A stretch of DNA of 64,000 nucleotides, taken from NCBI RefSeq assembly GCF_900187405.1, contig NZ_LT896716.1:868001-932000 (forward strand). The letters run 5' to 3'. This document shows, in pieces, positions 27,132 to 36,340 of the stretch; position 1 is the stretch's first letter, and each line of letters opens with the position of its first letter. Origin of the DNA: Geobacter sp. DSM 9736 (GTDB taxonomy: Bacteria; Desulfobacterota; Desulfuromonadia; Geobacterales; Geobacteraceae). The notes beneath the pieces were generated by a model. The model ran no database searches, was not told where the DNA came from, and saw only the letters and a program-made list of their open reading frames with translations. The translations under genes were made by a program, and so were the position numbers.

Positions 27132-28370
27132 TTGATAGATTTGCGCTTCATCCACACTGCCGACATTCACCTTGGCAAAACCTACCGCACCTCAGTCGGT
27201 GAAGCCGCACGCTACGAAGACTTTTTTCGTATGCTCGGCAGTATTGTGTCTGATGCCATTGCCGAGAAAGTAGATTTTGTCCTCATCGCTGGCGATCTAT
27301 TCCACACCGGCCAGATTCTCCCCCGCACCTTTGCTCGTACAATCGAATCTCTCCAACCTCTGAAGGATGGCGGTATCCCATGCATCGCCGTGGAAGGAAA
27401 CCACGACTGGATTCACCGTCGTGACAGCATTTCATGGATGGAGGCGCTGTCACAGATGGGCTATATCCATCTCCTCCGTCCTACTCGAACTGAGAACGGT
27501 GGCTACCGTTTCGATCCGTTCGATCCCGAAACCGGGATGGGCGGACATATCGAGATCAAAGGACTGAACATCTATGGACTCGGCTACATCGGTGCCCAAG
27601 CAGGCGTGCATGTGCCGCGCATCTGTGAAGCGGTGGAGTCGAAAAACAACATTCTCCTTTTCCATGTCGGGATTTGGACATACTCGCCCGTTGAGATTGG
27701 TAACATGCAGCCGACAGAGGCTCTGCCGCTCGCCGATGTCTTTGACTACGTGGCCCTGGGCCATGGCCACAAACCATATGTCATCGAGACTCCGGAAGGT
27801 CGTCCCTACGCTTTCAACCCTGGCTCACCGGAACGGGTGAATTTCGGCGAAGAAGGGTACGACAAAGGGTACTGGCTTGTCACTGTTGATGACGGTAACT
27901 ATGCAACGGAATTCCGGCAGACTGACCCTCGTCCGATGAAGTCTATCTCAATGAGTCTGGACGGAGCAGAAAGTGTTGATCAGGCCTTGAACCATTTGAG
28001 GGATCAACTGGCAGAAAAGCTGAACGGGGTGGGTGAGCGGCCACTGCTCGAGATGAAAGTCACCGGCCGCGTCCGGTTCCATCCTTTCGAGCTGGGGCGC
28101 GAACGGCTTCGGTCTCTTGTCGAAGAGCTGGCCGATCCACTACACGTCGAGATCAAGAACCACCTGTCCCTGGTGACAGGACGAGGGCTGGAAGAAACTG
28201 AACGACGGAACCTGGAAGAGATTGAGCGTGATGTATTGCATGAACTGATCGGTGCCAACAGTGCGTGGAAAGGGAAAGAGGATGAACTCGTATCGCTGGC
28301 AACTGCCATCCGCGACCAGGTGCTGAAAGGCGACACTGAGGGAGAAGAGCTCTTTGCTCTCTTGAAATGA
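27132..28370 (+). CDS. sbcD: Mre11/SbcD-type nuclease
   Basis: 412 residues from TTG 27132, which has AGGG at good spacing and starts right at MIDLRFIHTADIHLG; the GTG at 27096 would overlap the KTSC gene. Metallophosphatase motifs are all present: DIH (11-13), AGDLFH (54-58), GNHD (89-92), LLFHVG and ALGHGHK. Mre11 subunits are Mn-dependent exo/endonucleases that act on DNA ends together with Rad50. The stop overlaps the rad50 start (ATGA), showing an obligate pair. Confidence 0.92.
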   Translation: MIDLRFIHTADIHLGKTYRTSVGEAARYEDFFRMLGSIVSDAIAEKVDFVLIAGDLFHTGQILPRTFARTIESLQPLKDGGIPCIAVEGNHDWIHRRDSISWMEALSQMGYIHLLRPTRTENGGYRFDPFDPETGMGGHIEIKGLNIYGLGYIGAQAGVHVPRICEAVESKNNILLFHVGIWTYSPVEIGNMQPTEALPLADVFDYVALGHGHKPYVIETPEGRPYAFNPGSPERVNFGEEGYDKGYWLVTVDDGNYATEFRQTDPRPMKSISMSLDGAESVDQALNHLRDQLAEKLNGVGERPLLEMKVTGRVRFHPFELGRERLRSLVEELADPLHVEIKNHLSLVTGRGLEETERRNLEEIERDVLHELIGANSAWKGKEDELVSLATAIRDQVLKGDTEGEELFALLK

Positions 28371-28912
28371 TGCAGATACTTTCGATCCATCTTAAGAATA
28401 TCAAGTCCCATCGTGACACTGAACTCGTATTCTCTCGTGGTATCAATGTTCTCTCCGGGCCGAACGGTGTTGGGAAGAGCACCGTTTTCGAGGCCATCGG
28501 GTATGCCCTCTTTGGTGTCGATGCGCGGGATTTCGTTTCCAATGTTGATCGCTTTCTCACAATTGGCGCCAAACGGGGAGAAATATCCGTCACCTTCGCC
28601 GCCAGTGATGGCGACAGTTACCGCGTAACACGGACTGTGGGGACACCGGCGACATGGCGGCTGGCAAAGGACATGGGCGGCATTTTCGAGGTCGAGGACC
28701 ATGCCGGGGGCGAGGAGACTGAAGAACGGATTCGGGAGCTTCTCGGGCTCTCCAAGGGAAGATCCCTGGCCGAGCAGTTCAAGCTGGTGATCGGGCCTTT
28801 CCAGAGCGAATTCCTCGGGCCATTTGTCAAGAAACAGACCACGAAGCGAAAGGAAGATTTTGACGAGATCCTCGGGATCGACTCCTGGCGCAAGACTTTT
28901 GACGGCACGAAG
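28367..28912 (+). pseudogene. sbcC: Rad50/SbcC-like ATPase, 5' part before the IS insertion
   Basis: Codons 1-182 of a Rad50/SbcC-like gene. Walker A GPNGVGKST lies at 31-39 and the signature-loop context RSLAEQFKLVIGPFQSEF at about 142-159. The frame then runs into an IS3 element after GAAG (28909-28912), the first copy of a four-base target duplication. Without the insertion it would continue in frame at 30118. The fragment alone lacks the coiled coil, hook and second ATPase half, so it cannot form a Rad50. Confidence 0.9.
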
Positions 28913-28926
28913 CGTAAGCTTCCCTG

Positions 28927-29788
28927 TCAAGTAGACAGTTGGAAAGTAGAGTTTCCGGTGTAGTTTTCCATGTATTCGGCTGGCGTCATGTCACCGAGCG
29001 AGTCGTGAGGACGCAGCTCGTTGTAATCGTTCATCCACCAGTACGTGATCTCCCGGACCTCCTTGAGGTTGCGGAAGAGATATAGCGATAGGACCTCCTC
29101 GCGGTAGGTGCGGTTGAAGCGTTCGATGTAAGCGTTCTGGTTCGGTTCGCCCGGCTGAATGTACTGGATAATTATTCCTGCTGAGTCGGCCCACGCAACG
29201 AACTCGCCAGATAAGAATTCAGGGCCGTTGTCGGTTCGCAGCACTTCTGGTAAGCCGCGCTCAACGCGCAGCCGCTCGAACACGCGTATCAGGCGTTTGC
29301 CGGTAATTGAAGTGTCGATCTCGACGGCAAGACACTCCCGGTTGAAGTCATCAATGACGTTGAACGTTCTGAAGCGGTTACCGGCATACAGCGTATCGCT
29401 CATAAAATCTGCCGACCATACTTGGTTCGGCTGCTGTGGCACCAGTAGAGGCTGTTTCACCCTTTTTGGCAGCCTTCTCTTCGCCCGACGCTTCTGGTTC
29501 AGCCGAAGGTTGCAGTAGATCCGGTAGACACGCTTGTGGTTCCAGAGGTGACCCATACGGCGCAATGCCCGGAAACATTTCCAGAACCCCCACCTGGGGT
29601 GGCGATCAATCAGGGTGTTGAGCGCCGAAATCACTTCCTGGTCGGCTTCTGAGGCACAGACTGTGGGTCGGTAGTAGGCCGCACGAGCAAGGCCGACACA
29701 GCGGCAACTGCGCTGGATCGAGAGCCTGTGCTGAGCGATGAGATAAAAGACGGCTTCTCTTTTCTCGGACGGCCTCAGAGCTTTTTTT
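28927..29788 (-). CDS. IS3-family transposase OrfB (DDE integrase), made by -1 frameshift
   Basis: The catalytic frame follows the slippery A7G (29781-29788 on the plus strand) and reads ALRPSEKREAVFYLI before the first internal start at 29634. DDE residues are visible: WSADFMSD (first Asp), RTDNGPEFLS (second Asp) and AYIERFNRTYREE (Glu), then the RPHDSLGDMTPAEY tail typical of the IS407 group. It is probably expressed only as the OrfAB fusion. Confidence 0.9.
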
Positions 29789-30041
29789 CGATCAGGTCTT
29801 TCAGCGCACGGTTCTCAAGCGCAAGATCGGCGTACATCCGCTTGAGACGGCTCATTTCCGCTTCCATCTCCTTCATGCGCTTGAGATCGGAGGCATCCAT
29901 GCCGCCGTACTTCGATTTCCAGTTGTAGTAGGTGGTGTCGCTGATCCCGTGCTTGCGGCAGACGTCCTTTACCAGCATTCCGGACTCAGCTTCCTTGAGA
30001 ATCGTGATGATCTGGGTTTCAGTGAAACGGGCTTTCTTCAT
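29775..30041 (-). CDS. IS3-family transposase OrfA
   Basis: 88 residues from ATG 30041 (CAGGAGGT upstream). MKKARFTETQIITILKEAE opening and a helix-turn-helix CRKHGISDTTYYNWKSKYGG, followed by a leucine-zipper-like helix (ALKDLIEKKL). Binds the element ends and forms the N-terminal part of the OrfAB fusion. Confidence 0.92.
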   Translation of the reverse strand: MKKARFTETQIITILKEAESGMLVKDVCRKHGISDTTYYNWKSKYGGMDASDLKRMKEMEAEMSRLKRMYADLALENRALKDLIEKKL

Positions 30042-30117
30042 TCGAACCTCCTGGCGCTTTAGAATGCCAGAAAGCTCTACTTTTTTCATGTCTCATTATT
30101 GGGGAAGCTTACGGAAG

Positions 30118-32544
30118 GAGCTGGGAAACATTATCAAGGCGAAGCTCACAAACCTGGAGACAGATATTGCCGGCAAAGAGGATCGTATCGCCTGTCTCCC
30201 GCAGCGACAGGAAGAACTCAAAACCCTGGTGCTGGATGAGGAAAAGAAGGGAAGCGAGCTGAAAGGGGTTACCGCGGATCTCGTCGTCGTAGTCGAACTG
30301 CTTCAAACCCTTGAGGAAAAGAAAAATGGAGTCGAGCGACTTCGCAGCGAAATTGTCCAGGTGAAACAAAGTATCGTTTCTGGGAGCGAGCACATAACCT
30401 CTCAAAAGGCGTTGGTCGAACAGGCTGAGACGGCTGCCCGAACCGCTGAACAGGCCCGGCCCGGCAAAGAACGCTACGAGTCCGTCGAAAAGAGGCTTCA
30501 GGAGCTCCGTGAGCGTGAGAAGACGAAACAGGCACTGGATAAGGAAATCAATGATCTAAACCTTCAGGCAACTTCGGCACGTCAGTCCGCCGACCACGAA
30601 GAAAGCGAAGCCGCTCTCCAGGAGGAGAAGCTCCAGGAGGATCGAAAAACGGCCTTAGCCGAAGAGAACGATCTGCGGCAGAACCTGACCAAACTGATTG
30701 AGGAAGAAACGCGCTGTCAGTCCGCAGTCGATCAGGTGAAGAGAATCGAAGAGCAGTTCCGGAATCTTCCGCTGGTGAAGATCGATACCCACATGCCATA
30801 CCTCCGGGTAACTCTCGGGAGACTGGTGGAACTCGATAGTGGTATTCATGAAAAGGAAAGCCAACTCCTGGCCGAGCCGGAATGGAAGGCTGCCGCCGCG
30901 ACACTGGAGCCTCTTCGCAAAGAACGTGAGATCCTGCTCGCAGAGAAAGCCCGGTTCTTGGGGAGAGTGGCCGGCTTGACAGAGGGGGAAGAGAAACTGC
31001 TTGAAGGCAGTTGTCCGTTCTTCGGTGAACAATGTCGGAACATGGATGGCAAACAGTCTCTGGAGGTCTTTCCGGAGCGAAGACTGCAGATCAAAAGTGA
31101 GATCGCGACTATCGAGGCAGCCATTTCCGCAATGGAAATCAAGATTGCTGTAGCAGAGGCTGCAGGAAAAGAGATGGAAAAATTCCGGTTGCTTCGTGCC
31201 GAGATTGCCAGTCTGGAAAAGGAGCGGAACGCGAAAGATAAAGAGCGGGAAGAATACCTCCGACAACTAGACCCTGCCGGCATCGCCGCAACCTTTAGTG
31301 TCTGGGTTGAAGAGCACCAACTTGACGATTGTCGGAAGACGGGTGAAACGCTTAAGGCCGGCGTCTTCTCGGGAGAACCATCCGCACAGCTTGTCACCCT
31401 CGAAGGATGGGAAACCTGCTGTCATGATGTGGCGTCTGCGGTAACGACTATCATCGGCAACATGATGACCACTGCGGAGACGCCACTTGCAGCTGTCAGG
31501 ACAGACAGGGCGAAGGCTGATGCCAGAATCCATGAGCTTGAGCGTCGCTTACAGGAGTTCTCTGAAGCGGGTAAGCGTAACGAGCAAAGAAAGAATGCCG
31601 CTAAACTCCAACGCGAGACGGCCGAGAAGACGGAACGCGAGAAACAGCAGAAAGTGGAATTGCTGGCTGCGTATCAAGACGTTGAGACCGGTATTCGCGA
31701 AGCCGAGGAGGAACGTCGTCTTTCACAGCCCGACCACGAACGTTACCTTCAGGCCGAGCCGATAGCGAAAGACCTGCCGAAGCGGCAGGAAACGCTGGAG
31801 AAGTACAAGAAGCGTCTTGCAGATCTGGAGCGGGATCAGGCTGCAAAAGAGAGTAGTTTGCAAGAAGTAGAGAAGGATTACTCACCCGAGAGCCATGCCG
31901 AACAGCAACAGAAGAAGGAGACGCTGCAGGCATCCGAAGCGACTCTGAAGGAGAGCCTGAAAAACCTTAACCAGTACCGGCAACGTCTGGCGGCAGGAAT
32001 TGCTGAACTGGAGAAGGTTCAGGAGGAGATTCGCAAGAAGCAAGAAGAGGCGCGGGATCTCCGAAAAAAGGAAGAGCTGGTCAAGTTCCTCCGCAACAAG
32101 GTCTTCAAGAACGTTTCGGCTCAGCTTTCCGAGCGATTCCGGGAAGAGATCACCCTCCGTGCCGACCGCATCTACCGAACAATTTCAGAAGCAGACGAGG
32201 AACTGATCTGGGGTGACGACTACAGGATCATCCTTCGTGACATGGTTAACGGCGAAGTGCGTGAGCGCTCAGATGACCAGCTTTCCGGTGGGCAGACCAT
32301 GAGCGCCGTGGTTGCACTACGCTTGGCCCTGTTGCAAACCATCGGCGCCCGGGTAGCTTTTTTCGATGAGCCTACCTCCAATCTCGACGTATCACGGCGC
32401 GAGAACCTCGCCCAAGCTTTCCGTGCCATAGATCATGGGAAGGAGGAGGTGACCGATCACTGGTACGACCAGCTCTTCCTCATCAGCCATGATGTGGCCT
32501 TCACCGAGATTACCGATCAGATGATACAGTTGGGGGAGCAGTAA
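30118..32544 (+). pseudogene. sbcC: Rad50/SbcC-like ATPase, 3' part after the IS insertion
   Basis: Codons 183-990 of the interrupted Rad50-like gene. Long heptad coiled coils flank a central hook-like CPFFGEQC (residues 481-488 of the restored protein), which has six residues between the cysteines instead of the usual two. The C-terminal ATPase half has the ABC signature QLSGGQTMSAVVAL, Walker B VAFFDEPTSNLD and the D-loop/H-loop SHD. Restored length (990) is normal for SbcC. The frame before this point (29932-30117) is IS sequence. Internal starts could give a fragment but not a working ATPase. Confidence 0.9.
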
Positions 32545-32574
32545 GGCTGGGTAAACTTTTGCACTGGAGTGGTT

Positions 32575-33552
32575 ATGGGGGAAAATCAAAAACTGGTGCA
32601 GTATCAATGGTTTGACCAGCAGGTGAAGGCAGGTAGATACCCAAATGCAACAACGCTAGCCCAACAATTTGAAGTAGTGACGAAGACAGCTCAACGAGCG
32701 ATAGATTATATGCGCGATCAGTTAAACGCGCCCCTCCAATACAATTCGACTCGAAAAGGCTATTTCTACACCGACAATACATTTGTTTTGCCAGCATCTG
32801 AACCAACCCAAGAGGAGATGCTAGCAATCCTTCTTGCCCAAAACATCTTAGCCAACAGTGCCCAAGGCGTCATCAGCCAACAGATAAAGTCATTCGGCCG
32901 TAAACTCTTCGGGAAGAATGGACTCTTCGGCGTTACAGAAAAGAGATTTCGTGAGGCTTTTTCCTCTTCATGGAATGAATATGCTCCTGCGCAAGGCCAA
33001 GTATTCAAGACCGTCATGAAAGCACTCATCGAAAATCGACTTCTCACCTTTATTTATACCTCACCTCGCGACCAACAACCTAAAGAACGGACTGTGGAAC
33101 CGCACCATTTGCAGCATTACATGGGAAGCTGGGGCGTCATTGCATTCTGTCATCTTAGGGGTGAATGGCGATCGTTCATGTTGTCACGAATGCGAGATGT
33201 TGAAATGAAATCCGATACCTTCGTCCCAAAACCGAGGTCGCAGTGGAAAAATCAGATGGAAGGGGGATTTGGGATATTTCAAGGAGGACAGCTGATCCTC
33301 GTCAGATTGCACTTCAACCCATTTCGGGCACCGTGGATCCGGGAGCAAATATGGCATAAGGATCAGCAGATCGAAGAGTTAAATGACGGAAGCCTCATTC
33401 TTTCATTTCCAGTTTGCCAGTTTCATGAGGTGAAGATGCGAATCTTGCAGTACGGAGGGGATGTTGTAGTTCTTGAACCGGAGAAGCTGAAACAGGAGGT
33501 TCTGGAAGGAGCAAGGGTAATATGCCGGAATTATGATGAAAATATTTTTTAA
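32575..33552 (+). CDS. HTH-WYL transcriptional regulator
   Basis: 325 residues from ATG 32575 (GGAG six bases before). N-terminal winged helix (about 1-70, LAQQFEVVTKTAQRAIDYM), then a WYL domain: RLLTFIYTSPRDQQPKERTVEPHHL and WGVIAFCHLRGEWRSFMLSRM (conserved positions of the ligand fold), then a WCX-like C-terminus. WYL regulators such as BrxR and CapW repress defence operons until infection cues appear. Placed 30 bases after rad50 on the same strand, it is a likely regulator of this island. Confidence 0.85.
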   Translation: MGENQKLVQYQWFDQQVKAGRYPNATTLAQQFEVVTKTAQRAIDYMRDQLNAPLQYNSTRKGYFYTDNTFVLPASEPTQEEMLAILLAQNILANSAQGVISQQIKSFGRKLFGKNGLFGVTEKRFREAFSSSWNEYAPAQGQVFKTVMKALIENRLLTFIYTSPRDQQPKERTVEPHHLQHYMGSWGVIAFCHLRGEWRSFMLSRMRDVEMKSDTFVPKPRSQWKNQMEGGFGIFQGGQLILVRLHFNPFRAPWIREQIWHKDQQIEELNDGSLILSFPVCQFHEVKMRILQYGGDVVVLEPEKLKQEVLEGARVICRNYDENIF

Positions 33553-33627
33553 CGTAGGACACTTTTAGGGGGAGGTCGTCATTTATTATGGCACCTGAGA
33601 ATATTTCAACACAAAGGGGCTATGAAC

Positions 33628-33912
33628 ATGGCGGACATCCACCAGATCAAGTGCATTAACAAGAGTGATCGCATGAATGCGCATGAACGCATTCGTTCCG
33701 TCGGCGGTACCAACGCAGATGGTACTCGTTGGAAGCTGTCCCAACAAGATGCGATTGTCGGCATCGAGAGCGGAAAATGGAAGTTCTATGTCAGCGTCGG
33801 AGGGAAATCAGTTTGGGTCATTGTCGCTAGCAGAAATGGCAACAAGTATCTGAAAACTGAAAACGATGGAGAACATCCCAATAACCTGCTTAGCCTACCA
33901 GAATGCCCGTAA
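33628..33912 (+). CDS. DUF3892-family protein
   Basis: 94 residues from ATG 33628 (AAGGGG upstream). Family pattern: [46 protein letters not shown]3892 proteins are small and of unknown role; they occur often in phages and islands. It may be part of the defence cargo but shows no catalytic motif. Confidence 0.75.
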   Translation: MADIHQIKCINKSDRMNAHERIRSVGGTNADGTRWKLSQQDAIVGIESGKWKFYVSVGGKSVWVIVASRNGNKYLKTENDGEHPNNLLSLPECP

Positions 33913-33942
33913 TTTCCTTTCTCAATAATAAGGGAGGCTCAG

Positions 33943-34227
33943 ATGCCAAGATTCAAGGTAGCACATATCCGGGAACAAGGTGTAGACCTTGTCATTATCC
34001 CTCTGGATAAGTCATTCGGATATAAAACTGAAGATGAAAAAGACTCGATAGTTTCAGAACTACAAATCAGGGCTTCATCTGCGGGATTAGCTGGCACAGT
34101 AGTGCCGGTTTGGGATAATGGTGGTGGACGTATGGCATTTATTGCTCCTCATAATTGGCACCTGTTTTTCAAGAGCTTAAGTCTTCCATTCATTGCCGCA
34201 AATATTAACCGTGAATTGTACTGGTAG
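33943..34227 (+). CDS. Unknown small protein
   Basis: 94 residues, ATG with AGGGAGG upstream. Predicted alpha/beta, no membrane helix. Not recognised; the sequence VDLVIIPLDKSFG followed by SSAGLAGTVVPVW suggests a compact fold. Spaced 30 bases after the DUF3892 gene and 66 before a zinc-ribbon gene, so the three may be co-transcribed. Confidence 0.65.
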   Translation: MPRFKVAHIREQGVDLVIIPLDKSFGYKTEDEKDSIVSELQIRASSAGLAGTVVPVWDNGGGRMAFIAPHNWHLFFKSLSLPFIAANINRELYW

Positions 34228-34293
34228 TGCGGAGAGCTCTATCAGTACAACTACAGGATAACAAAAGCTCAGTTGTGGATGAAGGAGGAGTTT

Positions 34294-34488
34294 ATGGATC
34301 TCGAAGCAGATATTAACTGTCCTGGGTGCAAGCGTAAGATAAAAATCAAAATTAAAGAAATGGTTCCTGGCCGCAAGAAAACGTGCTCGTATTGCAGAGC
34401 AGAAATTCAATTCAGCGGTGATGACGGTCGGAAAGCACAGAAGGCAATGGATGAGCTTGAGAAATCCCTAAAAAGCCTCTTCAAATAG
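34294..34488 (+). CDS. Small zinc-ribbon protein
   Basis: 64 residues from ATG 34294, right after AAGGAGGAG. Two knuckles, CPGC and CSYC, 17 residues apart, make a zinc ribbon in the first half; the second half is a charged helix. Function unknown; such proteins often bind nucleic acid or act as adaptors. Confidence 0.68.
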   Translation: MDLEADINCPGCKRKIKIKIKEMVPGRKKTCSYCRAEIQFSGDDGRKAQKAMDELEKSLKSLFK

Positions 34489-34516
34489 AGGGTTGCATCA
34501 CAAAAAGTGACACCCT
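34489..34516 (+). terminator. Hairpin after the zinc-ribbon gene
   Basis: Arms AGGGT and ACCCT enclose an inner TCAC/GTGA stem. The following T-run is weak here, but a second small hairpin AAGAG-aac-CTCTT with GTTTTT follows at 34533-34551, so termination between the two genes is likely. Confidence 0.5.
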
Positions 34517-34564
34517 AATCTTGTCTCTAAATAAGAGAACCTCTTGTTTTTAAAGGAGAGGAAT

Positions 34565-35611
34565 ATGCTGATACCATTTTTCGGCTTGCCCCGTTGTTTA
34601 TGCAAATTCATTCTTTTGGTAGCGGTAGTGGCTCCTTTAACATCTGGATGTGTAAGTATCCCGACTCGAAATTTTGATGCTTACAGGAGCAGCTTTGCAG
34701 CGGCAAAGACAGCGACAGAAGATATAGTACTTCGTGGGAAAATTGCGGCAAAAGCTCTTGCTGAAGACCCTGCGAACCCACAACCTGCAGCAGAACGCCT
34801 GGCCAAGTTAAAGGAAAGGGACCAGGCAGCAAATGAACGACTTCTGGCGTTGGAAACAATCGACCGTTACAACACGGTACTTGTTCAACTCGCTGAGGGC
34901 AAAAACCCTAAAAACGTCAAATCTAGCCTAGAGTCGTTCAGCAACAGTCTCCTGCAGATTGGGTCAAGTAGAATTACGGAAGCAGTCCAGAAGGCTGTCC
35001 CTTATGCCGGCATTGCAGCCGAAATTATTGCGATGGCTGACGAGGCTACAAATAGGAGGGAATTCCTGAACCTTGTTACGAAGGGAGGGGAACCAGTCCG
35101 CGAGATCATCGGAATATTGATTGCCGATGCAGATGACATCGACAAAATCGTTTCTGAGCAAATGGCAGTACCTCGGGACTTATCCGATAATCGGCTTTCA
35201 GGCCTTCGATTTCAATTCCTTAATGTTGCGGACGAACTACAGGTCGCAACAGAGATCACCGGTGTTATTAAACAAATGAATGATGCAAGGGCTACACTTG
35301 TTCACCAGAAACTGCCTGAGGTTAAACCTCGTGTTGGAGTTCGGACTCCCGGGCATACAGACCTGGCGATGCTAAAGATGCTGGTGGATTCAACAAAGAA
35401 CGAAATTGCAATCGCAAATGCGATAACCAGCAGGATCAAATCTCAGCACGAAGTGATTGTCGAATACAAGAAGCTTCTTAATCAAACCAGAATGTCATTA
35501 CTACAGTTAGAAAAAACGATAAAATACAATCGGCCAGTTGCCACTGCTGATTTTATAAATAGGGCTTTGGGGTTAAGGGAAGCAACTTTGAAATTACGGG
35601 AGGGAGTCTGA
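34565..35611 (+). CDS. Unknown lipoprotein
   Basis: 348 residues from ATG 34565 (AAAGGAGAGG upstream). Signal peptide with lipobox LTSGC (Cys29), so it is probably lipidated and anchored in a membrane. The rest is long alpha-helical, with many heptads, and lacks catalytic motifs. Family not recognised. The next small helical gene starts one base after its stop, so the two proteins likely act together. Confidence 0.7.
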   Translation: MLIPFFGLPRCLCKFILLVAVVAPLTSGCVSIPTRNFDAYRSSFAAAKTATEDIVLRGKIAAKALAEDPANPQPAAERLAKLKERDQAANERLLALETIDRYNTVLVQLAEGKNPKNVKSSLESFSNSLLQIGSSRITEAVQKAVPYAGIAAEIIAMADEATNRREFLNLVTKGGEPVREIIGILIADADDIDKIVSEQMAVPRDLSDNRLSGLRFQFLNVADELQVATEITGVIKQMNDARATLVHQKLPEVKPRVGVRTPGHTDLAMLKMLVDSTKNEIAIANAITSRIKSQHEVIVEYKKLLNQTRMSLLQLEKTIKYNRPVATADFINRALGLREATLKLREGV

Positions 35612-35612
35612 A

Positions 35613-35894
35613 ATGGCGAGTACAACAGAAATATATGAAGCTACAATCGCTAAATTGCAGAACTACGTGAATGACGAGCCTGACCAAGAGAAGAGGGATG
35701 TAGCGACAAAACAAATACGACAGCTTCGAATTGCCATACAAGAGGCGCGTTTCGATGATTTTTGTCAGCGGACTTCACGTCTCACAGAATTAAAGGAGGC
35801 ACTTGAAATTATTGTAAATTATGGGAGTGACGGCTCGGGAGCATCTGGGGCTATTGCGGAACTTGATGAATACGTGAAGGCCATTATACCTTAG
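35613..35894 (+). CDS. Unknown small helical partner of the lipoprotein
   Basis: 93 residues starting one base after the lipoprotein stop (GGGAGG upstream). Mostly alpha-helical, acidic, no signal peptide, so cytoplasmic. Not recognised. The coupling implies linked function, but no clue to which. Confidence 0.65.
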   Translation: MASTTEIYEATIAKLQNYVNDEPDQEKRDVATKQIRQLRIAIQEARFDDFCQRTSRLTELKEALEIIVNYGSDGSGASGAIAELDEYVKAIIP

Positions 35895-35933
35895 CTCGAT
35901 CCACGCTGGAAGAAGGGGCCGGTGTGCGGAGCT

Positions 35934-36212
35934 TTACTTTCCATTGACGCGGGATCTCAATATCGTGCTCGGCTTGAAGGTCAACACACTCCGCGATGAG
36001 ATGGTAATAGCTTCTCCGGTCTGAGGGTTCCTTCCGGTCCGATCCGCCTTCTTCCGAACCACAAAGTTCCCAAAGCCGCTGATCTTCACATGCCCTTCCT
36101 TGACTATCGCCTCTTTGAGCGCTTCCAAGGCAAGTTCCACTAGTTCAATTGAATCGTTCTTCGTGCATGACAGCCTTTCTTGAATTCTTTCCGCTATATC
36201 AGCTTTCGTCAT
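35934..36212 (-). CDS. IHF-alpha/HU-type DNA-bending protein
   Basis: 92 residues from ATG 36212 (AGAGGTCC upstream; the frame is longer but lacks an earlier ribosome site). Full HU/IHF fold: MTKADIAERIQERL, KISGFGNFVVRKKADRTGRNPQTGE and AITISSRSVLTFKPS. The beta-arm RNPQTGE contacts the minor groove. It could support site-specific recombination or transfer of this element, in addition to chromosomal IHF. Confidence 0.9.
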   Translation of the reverse strand: MTKADIAERIQERLSCTKNDSIELVELALEALKEAIVKEGHVKISGFGNFVVRKKADRTGRNPQTGEAITISSRSVLTFKPSTILRSRVNGK

Positions 36213-36340
36213 CCCAGGACCTCTTCGTTTAATATGAGTGCTGTAAATATCACAAATGATTAATAACATCCATCAGATTTGAAGAGACCGGAACACATTG
36301 GGGAGTGCAGGCGGTAATCCCGTACATCCTGGCAAGAGAT

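Larger units (their letters stand above)
28913..30113 (-). mobile_element. IS3-family insertion sequence, 1201 bp
   Basis: Ends are inverted repeats opening CGTAAGCTTCCC on both sides, flanked by the direct repeat GAAG (28909-28912 and 30114-30117). Two overlapping frames (orfA and orfB) are read from the minus strand with an A7G slippage site between them. Removing the element plus one GAAG restores the host gene exactly, which fixes the ends. The transposase sequence resembles the IS407 branch of IS3. Confidence 0.93.

Noticed and set aside
28004-28930. 308-residue open frame on the minus strand across mre11 and rad50
   Set aside because: Low-complexity Ser/Arg-rich translation, no ribosome site, and it is fully opposite two clear genes.
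28920-28945. AGCT or AAGCTT as the IS target duplication
   Set aside because: Those choices leave the restored gene out of frame; GAAG with CGTAAGCTT ends restores it exactly.
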